A stretch of DNA of 38,575 nucleotides from Risungbinella massiliensis (GCF_000942395.1 NZ_LN812102.1:1114144-1152718), one strand, 5' to 3'; positions 7,420 through 15,551 are shown, counted from the stretch's first letter. The notes: generated by a model from the sequence alone, not told the origin. Made by a program: numbers and translations.

Positions 7420-9312
7420 ATGTCCAAAGATACTTTAGAGAAGTTGGAAGATCATATACAAACTTTATCTAATGAACTACTTTCCCAACAAGCGATAGAC
7501 GGCAGTTGGCGCTTTTGCTTTGAAAGCGGTACGATGACAGATTCTTACTCACTCCTACTTATGAAGTTATTAAAAAAGGAGCATTCCAAATTGCAAGAAG
7601 AAATCATATACCGCATGATACAGAAGCAATCATCCGATGGACTTTGGCGAGCTTTTCCAGATGAAAAAAGCGGAAATGTATCTGCAACGTTGGAAAGTAC
7701 GATTGCATTGCTATATACTGGCGCTCTAAATTCAAGGGATCCATCATTACAGTTGGCAAAAGAGTTTATCCAAAATGAAGGTGGAATAGATCAAGCTGGA
7801 AGTTTAACGAAAGTTATCTTAGCTCTCCTTGGACACATAGATTGGCCAATGATTACACGCATCCCGATTAGCTTTTTACTACTTCCAAATGGGAGCCCAG
7901 CTAGTCTTTATGATTTCGTCGGCTTTGCTCGTGTCCATATTGTCCCGATTATGATTGCTTCCCATCAAAACTTCACTGTACGTCTTCCAAATAAGAACAT
8001 GGTGGATAATTGGCTACCTAAAAAATCGCTCCTCCCTAAAAAGAATTCGTACCATTCCCCATTTCATGAAAAGTCCATTCAATACTCATTGGAAACAGTA
8101 GGAATACGAGATAACATACGCAGACGCTCATTGCGTTTTGGTGAACAATTTCTCTTAAATAGAATCGAACAGGATGGAACGTTATATAGTTATATGACTA
8201 CTACATTCCTGATGATATTTGCATTGCTAGCCTTACAATATCCAGCAAACCATCCAATCATCCAAAAGGCATATCGTGGGATTCTTTCATTTCAGTTTCC
8301 CACGATCACTGGTGGAAAACATATTCAAGAAACCACCTCTACTGTTTGGGATACTTCGTTACTACTCCACGCTTTACAACAAGCAGGAATCACTTCCAAG
8401 AATCCGAAAATAAAAAGCGGAATTTATTACTTATTGGATCGTCAACAGAGGAAATTGGGGGATTGGTCCATTCGAAATCCTGGTACTACTCCAGGAGGAT
8501 GGGGATTTTCTGATATCAATACGATCAATCCTGATCTCGATGATACAACTGCGTGTTTACGGGCACTCGCACCATCGGTAAGGAGAGGGAAATATAAAAA
8601 AGAATGGTCTAGAGGTGTAAATTGGGTTCTTTCTATGCAAAATCGTGATGGTGGTTGGCCTGCCTTTGAAAAAAATACATATAAACATTGGCAAAATATC
8701 ATCACCCCTGATGGAGGAGATTTTCTCGGAGATCCTTCTAGTGCAGATTTAACGGGACGAACTTTAGAGTTTTTAGGGAACCATCTAGGCTTACGTACCA
8801 ATCATCCCCAAATAAGAAAAGCATGCAATTGGCTAATTCAAAATCAGCTCCAAGACGGTTCGTGGTTTGGAAGATGGGGAATTACCTATATCTATGGTAC
8901 GTGGGCAGCTTTAACCGGATTGAGAGCAGTCGGTGAGTCTATCCAACATCCATCCATACAAAAGGGAATAAAGTGGCTCCATTCAATCCAAAACCCAGAT
9001 GGCGGTTGGGGTGAGTCTTGTTATAGTGATGTAAGAAAAAAATATACCCCATTGGATGAATCTACTATCGTTCAAACAGCCTGGGCACTGGATGCGTTAA
9101 TTGCCTGCTCATCAAAACCAACACCTGCGATCGAAGCAGGTATGAGATGTTTATTTTCGTTATTAAAAAAACCTAAAACCTCCCTCTCCACAACGTACCC
9201 AGTAGGAGGAGGGTTAGCAGGATTATTTTATGTCTACTATCATAGTTATCCTTATATTTGGCCTTTGCTCACATTAACTCATTACAAACAGAAATATGGA
9301 GATCCAGCTTAA
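7420..9312 (+). CDS. Squalene-hopene / tetraprenyl-beta-curcumene cyclase family terpene cyclase
   Basis: This 630-residue protein is a class II terpene cyclase, a membrane-associated enzyme that protonates and cyclises a linear or partly cyclic isoprenoid. The protonating motif D-L-D-D lies at residues 372-375 (NPDLDDT). Repeated QW motifs occur, e.g. SMQNRDGGWPAF, QLQDGSWFGRWG and SIQNPDGGWGES. Stretches such as ENTSTVWDT-like TTSTVWDTSLL, PGGWGFSDINTINPD and RWGITYIYGTWAALTG follow Bacillus subtilis SqhC closely as far as I can recall, and the length is also about the same. The product may therefore be a sporulenol-type C35 terpene rather than hopene. I chose the ATG at 7420 because GGGGG lies five bases upstream; upstream in-frame ATGs lack a site. 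Confidence 0.9.
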   Translation: MSKDTLEKLEDHIQTLSNELLSQQAIDGSWRFCFESGTMTDSYSLLLMKLLKKEHSKLQEEIIYRMIQKQSSDGLWRAFPDEKSGNVSATLESTIALLYTGALNSRDPSLQLAKEFIQNEGGIDQAGSLTKVILALLGHIDWPMITRIPISFLLLPNGSPASLYDFVGFARVHIVPIMIASHQNFTVRLPNKNMVDNWLPKKSLLPKKNSYHSPFHEKSIQYSLETVGIRDNIRRRSLRFGEQFLLNRIEQDGTLYSYMTTTFLMIFALLALQYPANHPIIQKAYRGILSFQFPTITGGKHIQETTSTVWDTSLLLHALQQAGITSKNPKIKSGIYYLLDRQQRKLGDWSIRNPGTTPGGWGFSDINTINPDLDDTTACLRALAPSVRRGKYKKEWSRGVNWVLSMQNRDGGWPAFEKNTYKHWQNIITPDGGDFLGDPSSADLTGRTLEFLGNHLGLRTNHPQIRKACNWLIQNQLQDGSWFGRWGITYIYGTWAALTGLRAVGESIQHPSIQKGIKWLHSIQNPDGGWGESCYSDVRKKYTPLDESTIVQTAWALDALIACSSKPTPAIEAGMRCLFSLLKKPKTSLSTTYPVGGGLAGLFYVYYHSYPYIWPLLTLTHYKQKYGDPA

Positions 9313-9944
9313 AACGGCATGAAGGGAAAAAGTACCCTGATATGTTGGATTTCAAGAAGGTAGAAACATCCCTTATCCGATGAAGACTCATCTCCCTCTT
9401 TCTCTATGCTAGTAACAAAAGTACTCTCAGCTATAATAGCTAAAGTGAGACACAATATCTAAAAATTCTGCGTACCTACTTAGCTGCCATCTTTATATAA
9501 GAGCACACCTTCTTTTTTCTAGGATAGAGCATGTTGCATAATGAGCCTAAAGCCAGAGGTTCCCCTTTGGAGATGTGACTATGAATGGTAGGGAGCCGAG
9601 CAGATCCCTCAGGACAGGCAGGACAAGCAGAAGTAGGAAAACCGACGGTGCGCCATGTCTAACTTTGATTTATGCAACAAGCTATTGGTTGAAAAGTTAA
9701 ATTAATATCGAATAACAAAAGATAGAGAACGAATAGTTCAGAGAGACGTAATCGTTCATCTACTCCTCCACTTCAAACACATCGAATGTATCACTCTAAC
9801 TAATTGTCTTTTTTCCTATTCGCGCCCTTCCTGTGTCATGGTAGCTTCCTAACTAATGATTTGCTAAATTGCAATTTAGCGATAAAAAATAATATAAATC
9901 CATATTGACACCTCCTTTTTCCCAATGATAAAATTATAGTTTTT
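9313..9944. other. Intergenic region between the cyclase and carD, containing repeat copy A
   Basis: The stretch holds a repeat element at 9527-9685 and otherwise no recognisable gene. A short palindrome-like AGCTATAATAGCT occurs near 9428. No clear terminator for the cyclase was found. Confidence 0.4.
9527..9685 (+). repeat. MITE-like repeat, copy A (long form)
   Basis: The ends match two shorter copies at 21215-21285 and 28271-28341. The left end reads GAGCATGTTGCATAATGAGC and the right end ATGCAACAAGCTAT. The termini form imperfect inverted repeats (GCATGTTGCATAAT against GCTTGTTGCATAAA on the other strand). This copy carries about 90 extra bases in the middle (about 9557-9645) that the short copies lack. 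Confidence 0.7.
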
Positions 9945-9973
9945 TTGATAATAAACCCCCTATATGTTATACT
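9945..9973 (+). promoter_or_regulatory. Sigma-A promoter of the carD-like gene
   Basis: TTGATA (9945-9950) and TATACT (9968-9973) are separated by exactly 17 bases and lie about 30 bases before the TTG start at 10004. Confidence 0.7.
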
Positions 9974-10003
9974 TAATGAACATGCTTTTTTGGGGGTGAT
10001 ATA

Positions 10004-10483
10004 TTGTTTCAAACTGGTGATATAGTCGTCTATCCAATGCATGGCGCAGGAATCATAGAAGCTGTAGAAGAAAAGGAAATTCTTGGAGTAACACAGTATT
10101 ATTATGTCCTGCATTTAACAGTGAACAATATGCAGGTGATGATTCCTGTAAAAAAAGTATCAGAAATAGGGATCCGTCCCGCAGTTGATCCAAAGATCAT
10201 GGATGATATTTTAAACAATGTCCCAGAAGAAGAATTCCATCCATCTCTTCCTTGGTATCAGAGACAGCGAGTATATATGGATAAAATCAAAACCGGTAAT
10301 ATTTATGATGGCATCGATGTGATTCGTGATATAAATGTGAGAAACCAAAATAAAACTCTTAGTACTGGAGAAAAGGGGCTTTGGACTCTTGCAAGCCAGA
10401 TCTTTATTAGTGAGATGGTATTAGTGAAAGGAATTACGGAAGAGCAAGCAGCTGATTTATTTGATCAAATGATTAGCCATTAA
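10004..10483 (+). CDS. CarD/CdnL-family RNA-polymerase-binding regulator
   Basis: This 159-residue protein starts with the RNA-polymerase interaction domain shared with TRCF: FQTGDIVVYPMHGAGIIEAV, then YYVLHL and VMIPVKKVSEIGIRP (residues 1-60). A helical C-terminal part follows, with WYQRQRVYMDKIKTGN. CarD-family proteins bind the beta subunit of RNA polymerase and modulate promoter opening; the Bacillus YdeB protein is of this type. The start is the TTG at 10004 with GGGGGTGAT upstream and a good sigma-A promoter. It appears monocistronic, ending in a strong hairpin terminator. Confidence 0.9.
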   Translation: MFQTGDIVVYPMHGAGIIEAVEEKEILGVTQYYYVLHLTVNNMQVMIPVKKVSEIGIRPAVDPKIMDDILNNVPEEEFHPSLPWYQRQRVYMDKIKTGNIYDGIDVIRDINVRNQNKTLSTGEKGLWTLASQIFISEMVLVKGITEEQAADLFDQMISH

Positions 10484-10493
10484 GATAGAAAAA

Positions 10494-10552
10494 CCCCTCA
10501 CATACAAAAAAGTTGTTGGCAGATGCTAACAACTTTTTTTGTATGTGAGGGG
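10494..10552. terminator. Very long near-perfect hairpin terminator after carD
   Basis: Arms of about 27 bases, running CCCCTCACATAC... into ...GTATGTGAGGGG, pair with a single bulged T around a short GAT-type loop. The inner stem includes A6/T7 runs, so termination in both directions is possible. Confidence 0.8.
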
Positions 10553-10578
10553 CACAAAGAAACGAAGAGTTTATTATA

Positions 10579-10770
10579 TTACAAACGAAACAAAGAACTA
10601 CTGGATATCTCTACTTTTTGTGACAGTTCAATCATACCTTCACAAAATAAGATCCACATAAATATCGCATGATTGTTATTCCTGAATAGAAGACTTAAAA
10701 AATTCCCGAAAATGCTTATTCCAATAATCACTCTTATGATAGCATTGTAAACTGTAACATTTGCAACCAA
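10579..10770 (-). CDS. Small membrane protein, possibly DUF2892 (YgaP-like)
   Basis: This 63-residue ORF reads NVTVYNAIIRVIIGISIFGN and then a second hydrophobic stretch, FMWILFCEGMIE. The pattern resembles DUF2892 proteins, which have two membrane helices and an N-terminal NxxxxNxxIR motif. The usual C-terminal FCPLTALF-type ending is missing here. The only start is a TTG at 10768-10770 with no good ribosome site, 11 bases after the stop of the upstream sugar-kinase gene. It could be a decayed gene or a chance ORF. Confidence 0.35.
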   Translation of the reverse strand: MVANVTVYNAIIRVIIGISIFGNFLSLLFRNNNHAIFMWILFCEGMIELSQKVEISSSSLFRL

Positions 10771-10781
10771 TCAGCTTTTTG

Positions 10782-11738
10782 TTATACAGAAAAAGAGGAA
10801 CGTAGTCGATCACGAATTTCCTCATTCCAACATTGTAGATGACGTAACCCGATCATTGCAGCTCCCACTACTGGTGGTTGGCATGCGGGAATGATTGGAT
10901 GTGTAATTCCCTCTCTCTGAAGTTGAAGGATCAAATACGTTTGGATTAGCGCATCTTGTCCAACACTCCCCACGATAGAGATCGGAAAAGGCTGCTGAAA
11001 ATAAGGTGAAAACAGCTGAATCCCCTCTGCAATTGCTTGAGCAACCATCATACAAGCTTGGTTTGCAATCGGACTTTCTTTTCTTGCGTACTCTGTAACA
11101 AATGGTGCAAGTTCACTGAATAATTTATTCCGAACTCTAGATTCAGGTTGTTTTGTTAGTTGTAACAGCGACATTTCAACAGCTCTTGCTTTCTTATCTA
11201 GTATGTTGAATAATTCCTGATCGACAGGGGTGATCCTCCGATTAGAAAAGAAAACTTCGAGCATATTTTCTGTTAGATGGCGAGAAGCGCATTTGGCGTA
11301 AAAACCTAAATCTTTGGCAAACAGATACTCTCCCTGCTCATGTTGGATTATCATATTGGAGCCTGTCCCTGAGATGGTCAGTAAACCTGCTTGTCCCATA
11401 AATACAGATTCATATGCAATAATGGCGTCATTCACCAAGATTTTAGAGCAGGAAAGAGATGGGAAATCAAATAAATCATCTACCCATTCTCGATCTTCCT
11501 CGCTGTTATAACCTGCTATACCCGCTACTACTTGGTCAATCTCCTCCATTTGATAGGAAGTTCCTTGTAGTACTAAGTCTAGTCCTCTTTCTATGTTTCC
11601 TTTTGGATCAGAATTCTTACCCGGGTGAGTTCCACCCACAATCGAAATATGATGTACCATCATCCCATCTGATGTTACTAGACAAAGACGTGTGTTCGTC
11701 CCCCCACCATCTACAGCCAAGATCAGTCTCTTTTTCAT
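10782..11738 (-). CDS. BadF/BcrA-type sugar kinase (N-acetylglucosamine kinase-like)
   Basis: This 318-residue protein belongs to the ASKHA superfamily, BadF/BadG/BcrA/BcrD branch, whose soluble members often phosphorylate N-acetylglucosamine or related sugars with ATP. The phosphate-1 loop DGGGTNTR is at residues 10-17 and the phosphate-2 motif ISGTGSN near residues 121-127. A late PISIVGSVGQDAL segment fits the adenosine site, and PPVVGAAMIGL closes the protein. The start ATG overlaps the stop of the beta-phosphoglucomutase gene by four bases (ATGA), so the two are translationally coupled. That pairing suggests glucose release and phosphorylation in disaccharide breakdown; the actual sugar is unproven. 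Confidence 0.85.
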   Translation of the reverse strand: MKKRLILAVDGGGTNTRLCLVTSDGMMVHHISIVGGTHPGKNSDPKGNIERGLDLVLQGTSYQMEEIDQVVAGIAGYNSEEDREWVDDLFDFPSLSCSKILVNDAIIAYESVFMGQAGLLTISGTGSNMIIQHEQGEYLFAKDLGFYAKCASRHLTENMLEVFFSNRRITPVDQELFNILDKKARAVEMSLLQLTKQPESRVRNKLFSELAPFVTEYARKESPIANQACMMVAQAIAEGIQLFSPYFQQPFPISIVGSVGQDALIQTYLILQLQREGITHPIIPACQPPVVGAAMIGLRHLQCWNEEIRDRLRSSFSV

Positions 11739-12445
11739 CGCAGCATACCTGTTCTGTCAGTAGAATAAGAGGCCAACTTTTCCAGCAAACAATCCATTTG
11801 AATCTCTTCTGTACTTTCCACTAACCAATTGATTGCAAGGTTATGTCTTTTCATCTGCTCTGCAAGTAATTTTCCTACCCCTACGGTATACACGCCCATC
11901 TCATTTAGCGCTTGGATACCCGCAACTCCATCCTCAATCCCTATACAATTTTCTGCTGCTTGTCCAATCCCCGATAAAGCATCGAGAAAAATAGCTGGGT
12001 TAGGCTTCCCTTTGGCAATCTTCTTTGTATCCACGATGTAATCAAAATAAGAGTCTATTCCCAGTTGTGTGATGACACGCTGAGCATTCGTACTAGAAGA
12101 CGCAAGCGCAATCTTGATCCCTGCAAGTTGTAGCTCCTTCAAAAGATTTTCGATACCAGGTAGTAATAATGTTTTATCTATCTTCGTTATCGATTGTTGA
12201 TAATAAGCATTCTTCTTCTTTCCTAACTGCTCCTTATCATCATCTGTAAATTTATCTGGATCAGGAGATAGAGAGATTAGCTTCTCTATTACATCTGTTC
12301 TACTTACTCCTCGTAAACTGTCATTTAAAGAGTTAGAAAACAAAACTCCAATCTGCTGTGCTATCATCTGATTCGCCTGATAGTAAAGCGGAACGCTATC
12401 GATTATGACACCATCTAGATCAAATAGGACCCCTTTTAATTGCAT
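11735..12445 (-). CDS. Beta-phosphoglucomutase-like HAD hydrolase
   Basis: This 236-residue HAD-superfamily protein has the DxD nucleophile pair at D9/D11 (GVLFDLDGVIIDS), motif II in ALASSSTNA, the motif III lysine in KIAKGKPNPAIF and motif IV in IGIEDGVAGIQA. The SxGVSR-type cap (LRGVSRTDVIEK) is typical of beta-phosphoglucomutase, which interconverts beta-glucose-1-phosphate and glucose-6-phosphate. I start it at the ATG at 12443-12445 because GGAG lies eight bases before it. No disaccharide phosphorylase is encoded nearby to supply the substrate, so a general sugar-phosphate phosphatase remains possible. It forms an operon with the kinase downstream. Confidence 0.85.
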   Translation of the reverse strand: MQLKGVLFDLDGVIIDSVPLYYQANQMIAQQIGVLFSNSLNDSLRGVSRTDVIEKLISLSPDPDKFTDDDKEQLGKKKNAYYQQSITKIDKTLLLPGIENLLKELQLAGIKIALASSSTNAQRVITQLGIDSYFDYIVDTKKIAKGKPNPAIFLDALSGIGQAAENCIGIEDGVAGIQALNEMGVYTVGVGKLLAEQMKRHNLAINWLVESTEEIQMDCLLEKLASYSTDRTGMLR

Positions 12446-12657
12446 AAAAAAACTCCATTTCATTATAGAATGCTGTAATTGTTCTCAAAATGACTGTTTA
12501 GCAAAAGAAACTATTTACTTATCACGATATAGGAAGAATCATCCTTTCTTATGAAATTATATTATCAATATATTATGACTGTTATTTAAGAAATAAAAAA
12601 CTTAGAAATTTACCCAAAATGCTTGTTTCGATAATAATATAATGTTAATATTAAGAA
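12446..12657. other. AT-rich upstream region of pgmB and of the tiny cysteine-rich gene
   Basis: A TATAAT at 12638-12643 could be the -10 of a plus-strand promoter leading into the hairpin at 12658 and the tiny ORF; the matching -35 is poor. No longer gene was found. Confidence 0.35.
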
Positions 12658-12676
12658 AGTTGCTTCCGAAGCAACT
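12658..12676 (+). promoter_or_regulatory. Leader hairpin ahead of the tiny cysteine-rich ORF
   Basis: A perfect nine-base stem, AGTTGCTTC/GAAGCAACT with a one-base centre, lies 32 bases before the ORF start and just after a possible -10 box. It could be a transcript 5'-end stabiliser or a protein-binding palindrome. Confidence 0.45.
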
Positions 12677-12708
12677 ACTTGCATCCACTAGGATCGAAGG
12701 AGACGCAC

Positions 12709-12798
12709 ATGCTGGTTGTTCTCATGACCACTCCCGAGGAGCCCCGTGGCCCCTGGTGCCCCGTTTGCAACAGGGTGGCCTGCAAGTGTGGTAACTAA
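12709..12798 (+). CDS. Tiny cysteine-rich peptide (29 residues)
   Basis: The ATG at 12709 follows GAAGGAGA by a good distance, and the ORF ends at TAA 12796-12798. The peptide starts MLVVLMTTPEEPRGP and ends with four cysteines arranged CPVCNRVACKCGN, a CxxC...CxC pattern suited to metal binding. By hand count the ORF is about 60 percent GC (54 of 90 bases), with many C- and G-ending codons, unlike the AT-rich genes around it. A leader hairpin precedes it, one hairpin covers the stop codon, and two more follow, the last resembling a terminator. I recognise no family. It could encode a small zinc-binding or secreted peptide, or the DNA could be a structured RNA. Confidence 0.5.
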   Translation: MLVVLMTTPEEPRGPWCPVCNRVACKCGN

Positions 12799-12837
12799 TC
12801 GTTACCACGTTGGAACTTTGTCTTAGGACATAAGTTC
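12788..12837 (+). other. Two consecutive hairpins at the 3' end of the tiny ORF
   Basis: GTGGTAAC (12788-12795) pairs perfectly with GTTACCAC (12801-12808) and holds the stop codon in its loop. A second stem, GAACTTTGTC with GACATAAGTTC (12813-12837), has one bulge. Confidence 0.5.
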
Positions 12838-12843
12838 TAACAC

Positions 12844-12876
12844 GGACACCGGAGAGATTCAATCTTTCCGGTGTCC
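12844..12876 (+). terminator. Terminator-like hairpin of the tiny gene
   Basis: GGACACCGGA pairs with TCCGGTGTCC, extended by GAGAT/ATCTT. No strong T-run follows, only ATTAAATTAAA. Confidence 0.5.
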
Positions 12877-12927
12877 ATTAAATTAAAAAACAAATATAAT
12901 GCCAGTTATATAACATGAACTAAAAGC

Positions 12928-12967
12928 AAGCTCATTTCCTTTTCTACACAAGGAGATGAGCTTTTTT
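12928..12967. terminator. Strong hairpin terminator between the tiny gene and the EamA gene
   Basis: AAGCTCATTTCCTT pairs with AAGGAGATGAGCTT (one G-T pair) and TTTT follows on the plus strand. AAAA before the left arm lets it also end the minus-strand exporter gene. Confidence 0.75.
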
Positions 12968-13009
12968 ATTTCTAAGTTTTCACGAGATACCCTACAGAAC
13001 GAAACCATC

Positions 13010-13951
13010 CTAATGAGAAGTATGGCTTTTTTCTAGCTTGTTCGTCTTCCAATCAGCTGTTTTCCTCCATTTAAAATTCAACTTATCCCAATTGATAAAC
13101 AAAACTCCTATGATAATCAGTACTCCTCCAATTAAGAGCTCAAAAGTGAAAGGTTCTTGATACCAATAAATACCTAGAGTAAGTGCGATAAAGGGAGAAA
13201 TATAGAGCCAAGTAGATGGAAAGATCGGTCCTGTTTTCACAACTAAATAATAATAAATGCTATGGCCAATCATAGAACCAAAAATAATGAGATATAGCAC
13301 GGAACCCGCCGCTTCCAACGAATAAAAAGACTCTATGTGGAGAGGTTCCGTAAATATAGATAAGAGAAAAAGTAGCAATCCTCCCAGTGTCATCTGTGCT
13401 CCATTTAAGGCAACAGGAGAAACACCTTGAAAGCGATCCATCATATTCTTCGAATAAACGGTTCCAAATGCATAACCGATTTCTCCAATAATAATTGCCA
13501 GACAACCAACCAGCCAGACCCATTCCATCTGTCCTTTTAAACTGGGAAGGGTTAGGATACTAACTCCTATAAATCCGAGCATACATCCGAGGATCGCAAA
13601 TCTACTATTCTTTTGTTTCCATATGATTGTTTGGATCAGCAAAATCATCATAGGTCCTGTAGCAGACAACACAGCTGCGATCCCAGATGAAACATGTTGT
13701 TCCGCCCAATAGAGGGTTGAAAAAGTCCCAAAGGTTAAACCCAATGCCGTAAACAGCGTTTCCTTTCGAAACAATAAGGAAAAGGAGGTTTTTCCTCTAA
13801 AGTGCATCCATAACAGGAGAAACAAACCGGCTAGAAAAAAACGAATCCCTGCCGAGAAGAATGGAGGAATTCCCGCATCAATCCCAATTTTGATAGCTAA
13901 AAATGTCGTACCAAATATGAAACACATCATCACATAATTTATTAAGACCAT
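13010..13951 (-). CDS. DMT-superfamily exporter with two EamA domains
   Basis: This 313-residue protein has about ten hydrophobic segments arranged as two EamA repeats. The first contains FGTTFLAIKIGIDAGIPPFF and AEQHVSSGIAAVLSATGPM; the second contains IGEIGYAFGTVYSKN and TGPIFPSTWLYISPFIALTL. Members move amino acids or other small metabolites across the cytoplasmic membrane. I start it at the ATG at 13949-13951 because AAGGAGG is eight bases upstream; the in-frame extension upstream has no site. The gene is divergent from a MocR-type regulator that probably controls it, a common arrangement. The substrate is unknown. Confidence 0.9.
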   Translation of the reverse strand: MVLINYVMMCFIFGTTFLAIKIGIDAGIPPFFSAGIRFFLAGLFLLLWMHFRGKTSFSLLFRKETLFTALGLTFGTFSTLYWAEQHVSSGIAAVLSATGPMMILLIQTIIWKQKNSRFAILGCMLGFIGVSILTLPSLKGQMEWVWLVGCLAIIIGEIGYAFGTVYSKNMMDRFQGVSPVALNGAQMTLGGLLLFLLSIFTEPLHIESFYSLEAAGSVLYLIIFGSMIGHSIYYYLVVKTGPIFPSTWLYISPFIALTLGIYWYQEPFTFELLIGGVLIIIGVLFINWDKLNFKWRKTADWKTNKLEKSHTSH

Positions 13952-13990
13952 GCTGTTCGCCTCCTTTTTCCTGATTGTAATCAACCCGGA

Positions 13991-14019
13991 ATAGAACAGA
14001 TGATAATATATAGAACAGA
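13991..14019. promoter_or_regulatory. Direct repeats, candidate MocR operator
   Basis: ATAGAACAGA occurs at 13991-14000 and again at 14010-14019, 19 bases apart, in the shared control region of the exporter and the MocR regulator. Direct-repeat operators are usual for this regulator class; the assignment is inferred. Confidence 0.5.
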
Positions 14020-14130
14020 ATCAGACTTTACTTCATGATACTTTATCGTAGATGTACCTATAAAAAGGCTAATGGTGCAACTTCAAGATATACTTTACTC
14101 GGTTATCTGGGTTAAAGGGGGAGAAATTTT

Positions 14131-15534
14131 TTGAAGTACAATGGTACTCACCTTTTTCAAAAAATCTATGACTATGCGATTCATCGGATCGAATCTGGGG
14201 AGTGGAAGGCACATGACAAGCTTCCTTCCGTACGAAGTATGGCGGAAAAAATGAAGGTTCACCGTTTAACTGTATTAAAGGCTTATCAACTTTTAAAAGA
14301 TCAGAAAAAAATATATGTGAAGGATCGGTCTGGATACTTTGTTCGACCAGAGGGATTACAAACTATTGATCCTAGTGATAATCCGATCGTGTCCTCCTTT
14401 CTTTATAAAAATCATCTCTCGGAAATTCATCAAATAGAAGTGGATTATCAGTTTTCCAAAGCACTTATCAATCCGAACCTCTTGCCCAATCATTTTTTTG
14501 CGGAGTTTTTAAAAGATGTCCTACTAAAAGAACCAGAGATGATCGGGACCTACTCCTCTCTGGAAGGAGATCTCGAACTAAGAGAACAGCTAGCAGCATT
14601 TTTCGCTGAGCAAAGCGATATTCATGTTCATTCTGATGAGCTACTGATCTGCTCTGGATCACAGTCCATGATTTCGCTGGTTGCTCAAACTTTTTTAAAA
14701 CGTGGAGACATGGTACTTCTAGAACGTCCAAGCTATAGTATGGCGATTGATGTCTTTTTACGTGAAGGAGCACAAGTCGAGACAGTTGATATCTCTCCAA
14801 CCGGCTATGATATGGAAGAGATCGAAGAAAAAATGAAGCAACATCGACCAAAAATCTTCTATCTCAATCCTACCTTTCAAAATCCAACAGGGTATACTGT
14901 TCCATCCAAGCAAAGAAAACAGTTAGTTGAACTAGCAGAAAAATATCCATGTCTCATTCTTGAGGATGATACACAATATGACATGTATTTTGAGCAAAAG
15001 CCCCCTGCTCCTGTTTTTGCCTACGATACAGAAGGCTACGTCATCTATTTAAGAAGCTATAGCAAATATATCTGTCCTGGTCTTCGAATCGCTGTTGCTG
15101 CATGTCGATATCCTTTAATGAAACATTTAAAAATAGCCAAATCACTAGCTGACAATGGTGTACCACTTGTAAATCAAAAAATGTTTCTCCCCTACTTCTT
15201 CTCTGAACGAATGCAGTTACATATCGAGAAGCTTCGCATCGCCCTCGCTGTTCGAAAAGAACTGATGGAAGCAGAATTAGCCCATTCCAATTGGAGATGG
15301 CAGAGTCCGGACGGCGGCTTGAACCTTTGGATTCAGTTACCCGACCGCTTACCCGTAGACAAGCTTCTTTCGCTGGCGTTGAAAAACTCCATTTCGTTTG
15401 TTCCTGGTGAGATATGTGATCCATTAAAAGAAAACCGATCATGGATTCGTTTAAGCTATTCCTTTGTGAGTGAATCAAAAATTCAATCCGGAGTAAGTAA
15501 ACTATTGGAGTTAGCGAAGGAGATAGAAACATAA
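14131..15534 (+). CDS. MocR-type transcriptional regulator (GntR HTH fused to aminotransferase domain)
   Basis: This 467-residue protein has an N-terminal GntR winged helix (residues about 5-75, with KLPSVRSMAEKMKVHRLTV) joined to a fold-type I aminotransferase domain. The PLP-binding lysine is K312 in LRSYSKYICPGLRIA, preceded by the conserved YLNPTFQNPTG and LEDDTQYDM motifs. Such proteins bind PLP or aldimines and use them to control vitamin B6, GABA or amino-acid genes. The start is TTG 14131 with AAAGGGGGAG upstream. It is divergent from an EamA exporter. Its end faces the phosphotransferase gene across a bidirectional terminator. Confidence 0.92.
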   Translation: MKYNGTHLFQKIYDYAIHRIESGEWKAHDKLPSVRSMAEKMKVHRLTVLKAYQLLKDQKKIYVKDRSGYFVRPEGLQTIDPSDNPIVSSFLYKNHLSEIHQIEVDYQFSKALINPNLLPNHFFAEFLKDVLLKEPEMIGTYSSLEGDLELREQLAAFFAEQSDIHVHSDELLICSGSQSMISLVAQTFLKRGDMVLLERPSYSMAIDVFLREGAQVETVDISPTGYDMEEIEEKMKQHRPKIFYLNPTFQNPTGYTVPSKQRKQLVELAEKYPCLILEDDTQYDMYFEQKPPAPVFAYDTEGYVIYLRSYSKYICPGLRIAVAACRYPLMKHLKIAKSLADNGVPLVNQKMFLPYFFSERMQLHIEKLRIALAVRKELMEAELAHSNWRWQSPDGGLNLWIQLPDRLPVDKLLSLALKNSISFVPGEICDPLKENRSWIRLSYSFVSESKIQSGVSKLLELAKEIET

Positions 15535-15551
15535 ACCATGAAAAATAAAAT

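Noticed and set aside
9836-10114. Minus-strand ORF of 92 codons upstream of carD
   Set aside because: It overlaps the carD promoter and start on the opposite strand and has no ribosome site or family features.
15041-15532. Minus-strand ORF of 163 codons
   Set aside because: It is antisense to the aminotransferase domain of the MocR regulator, which has its full set of conserved motifs.
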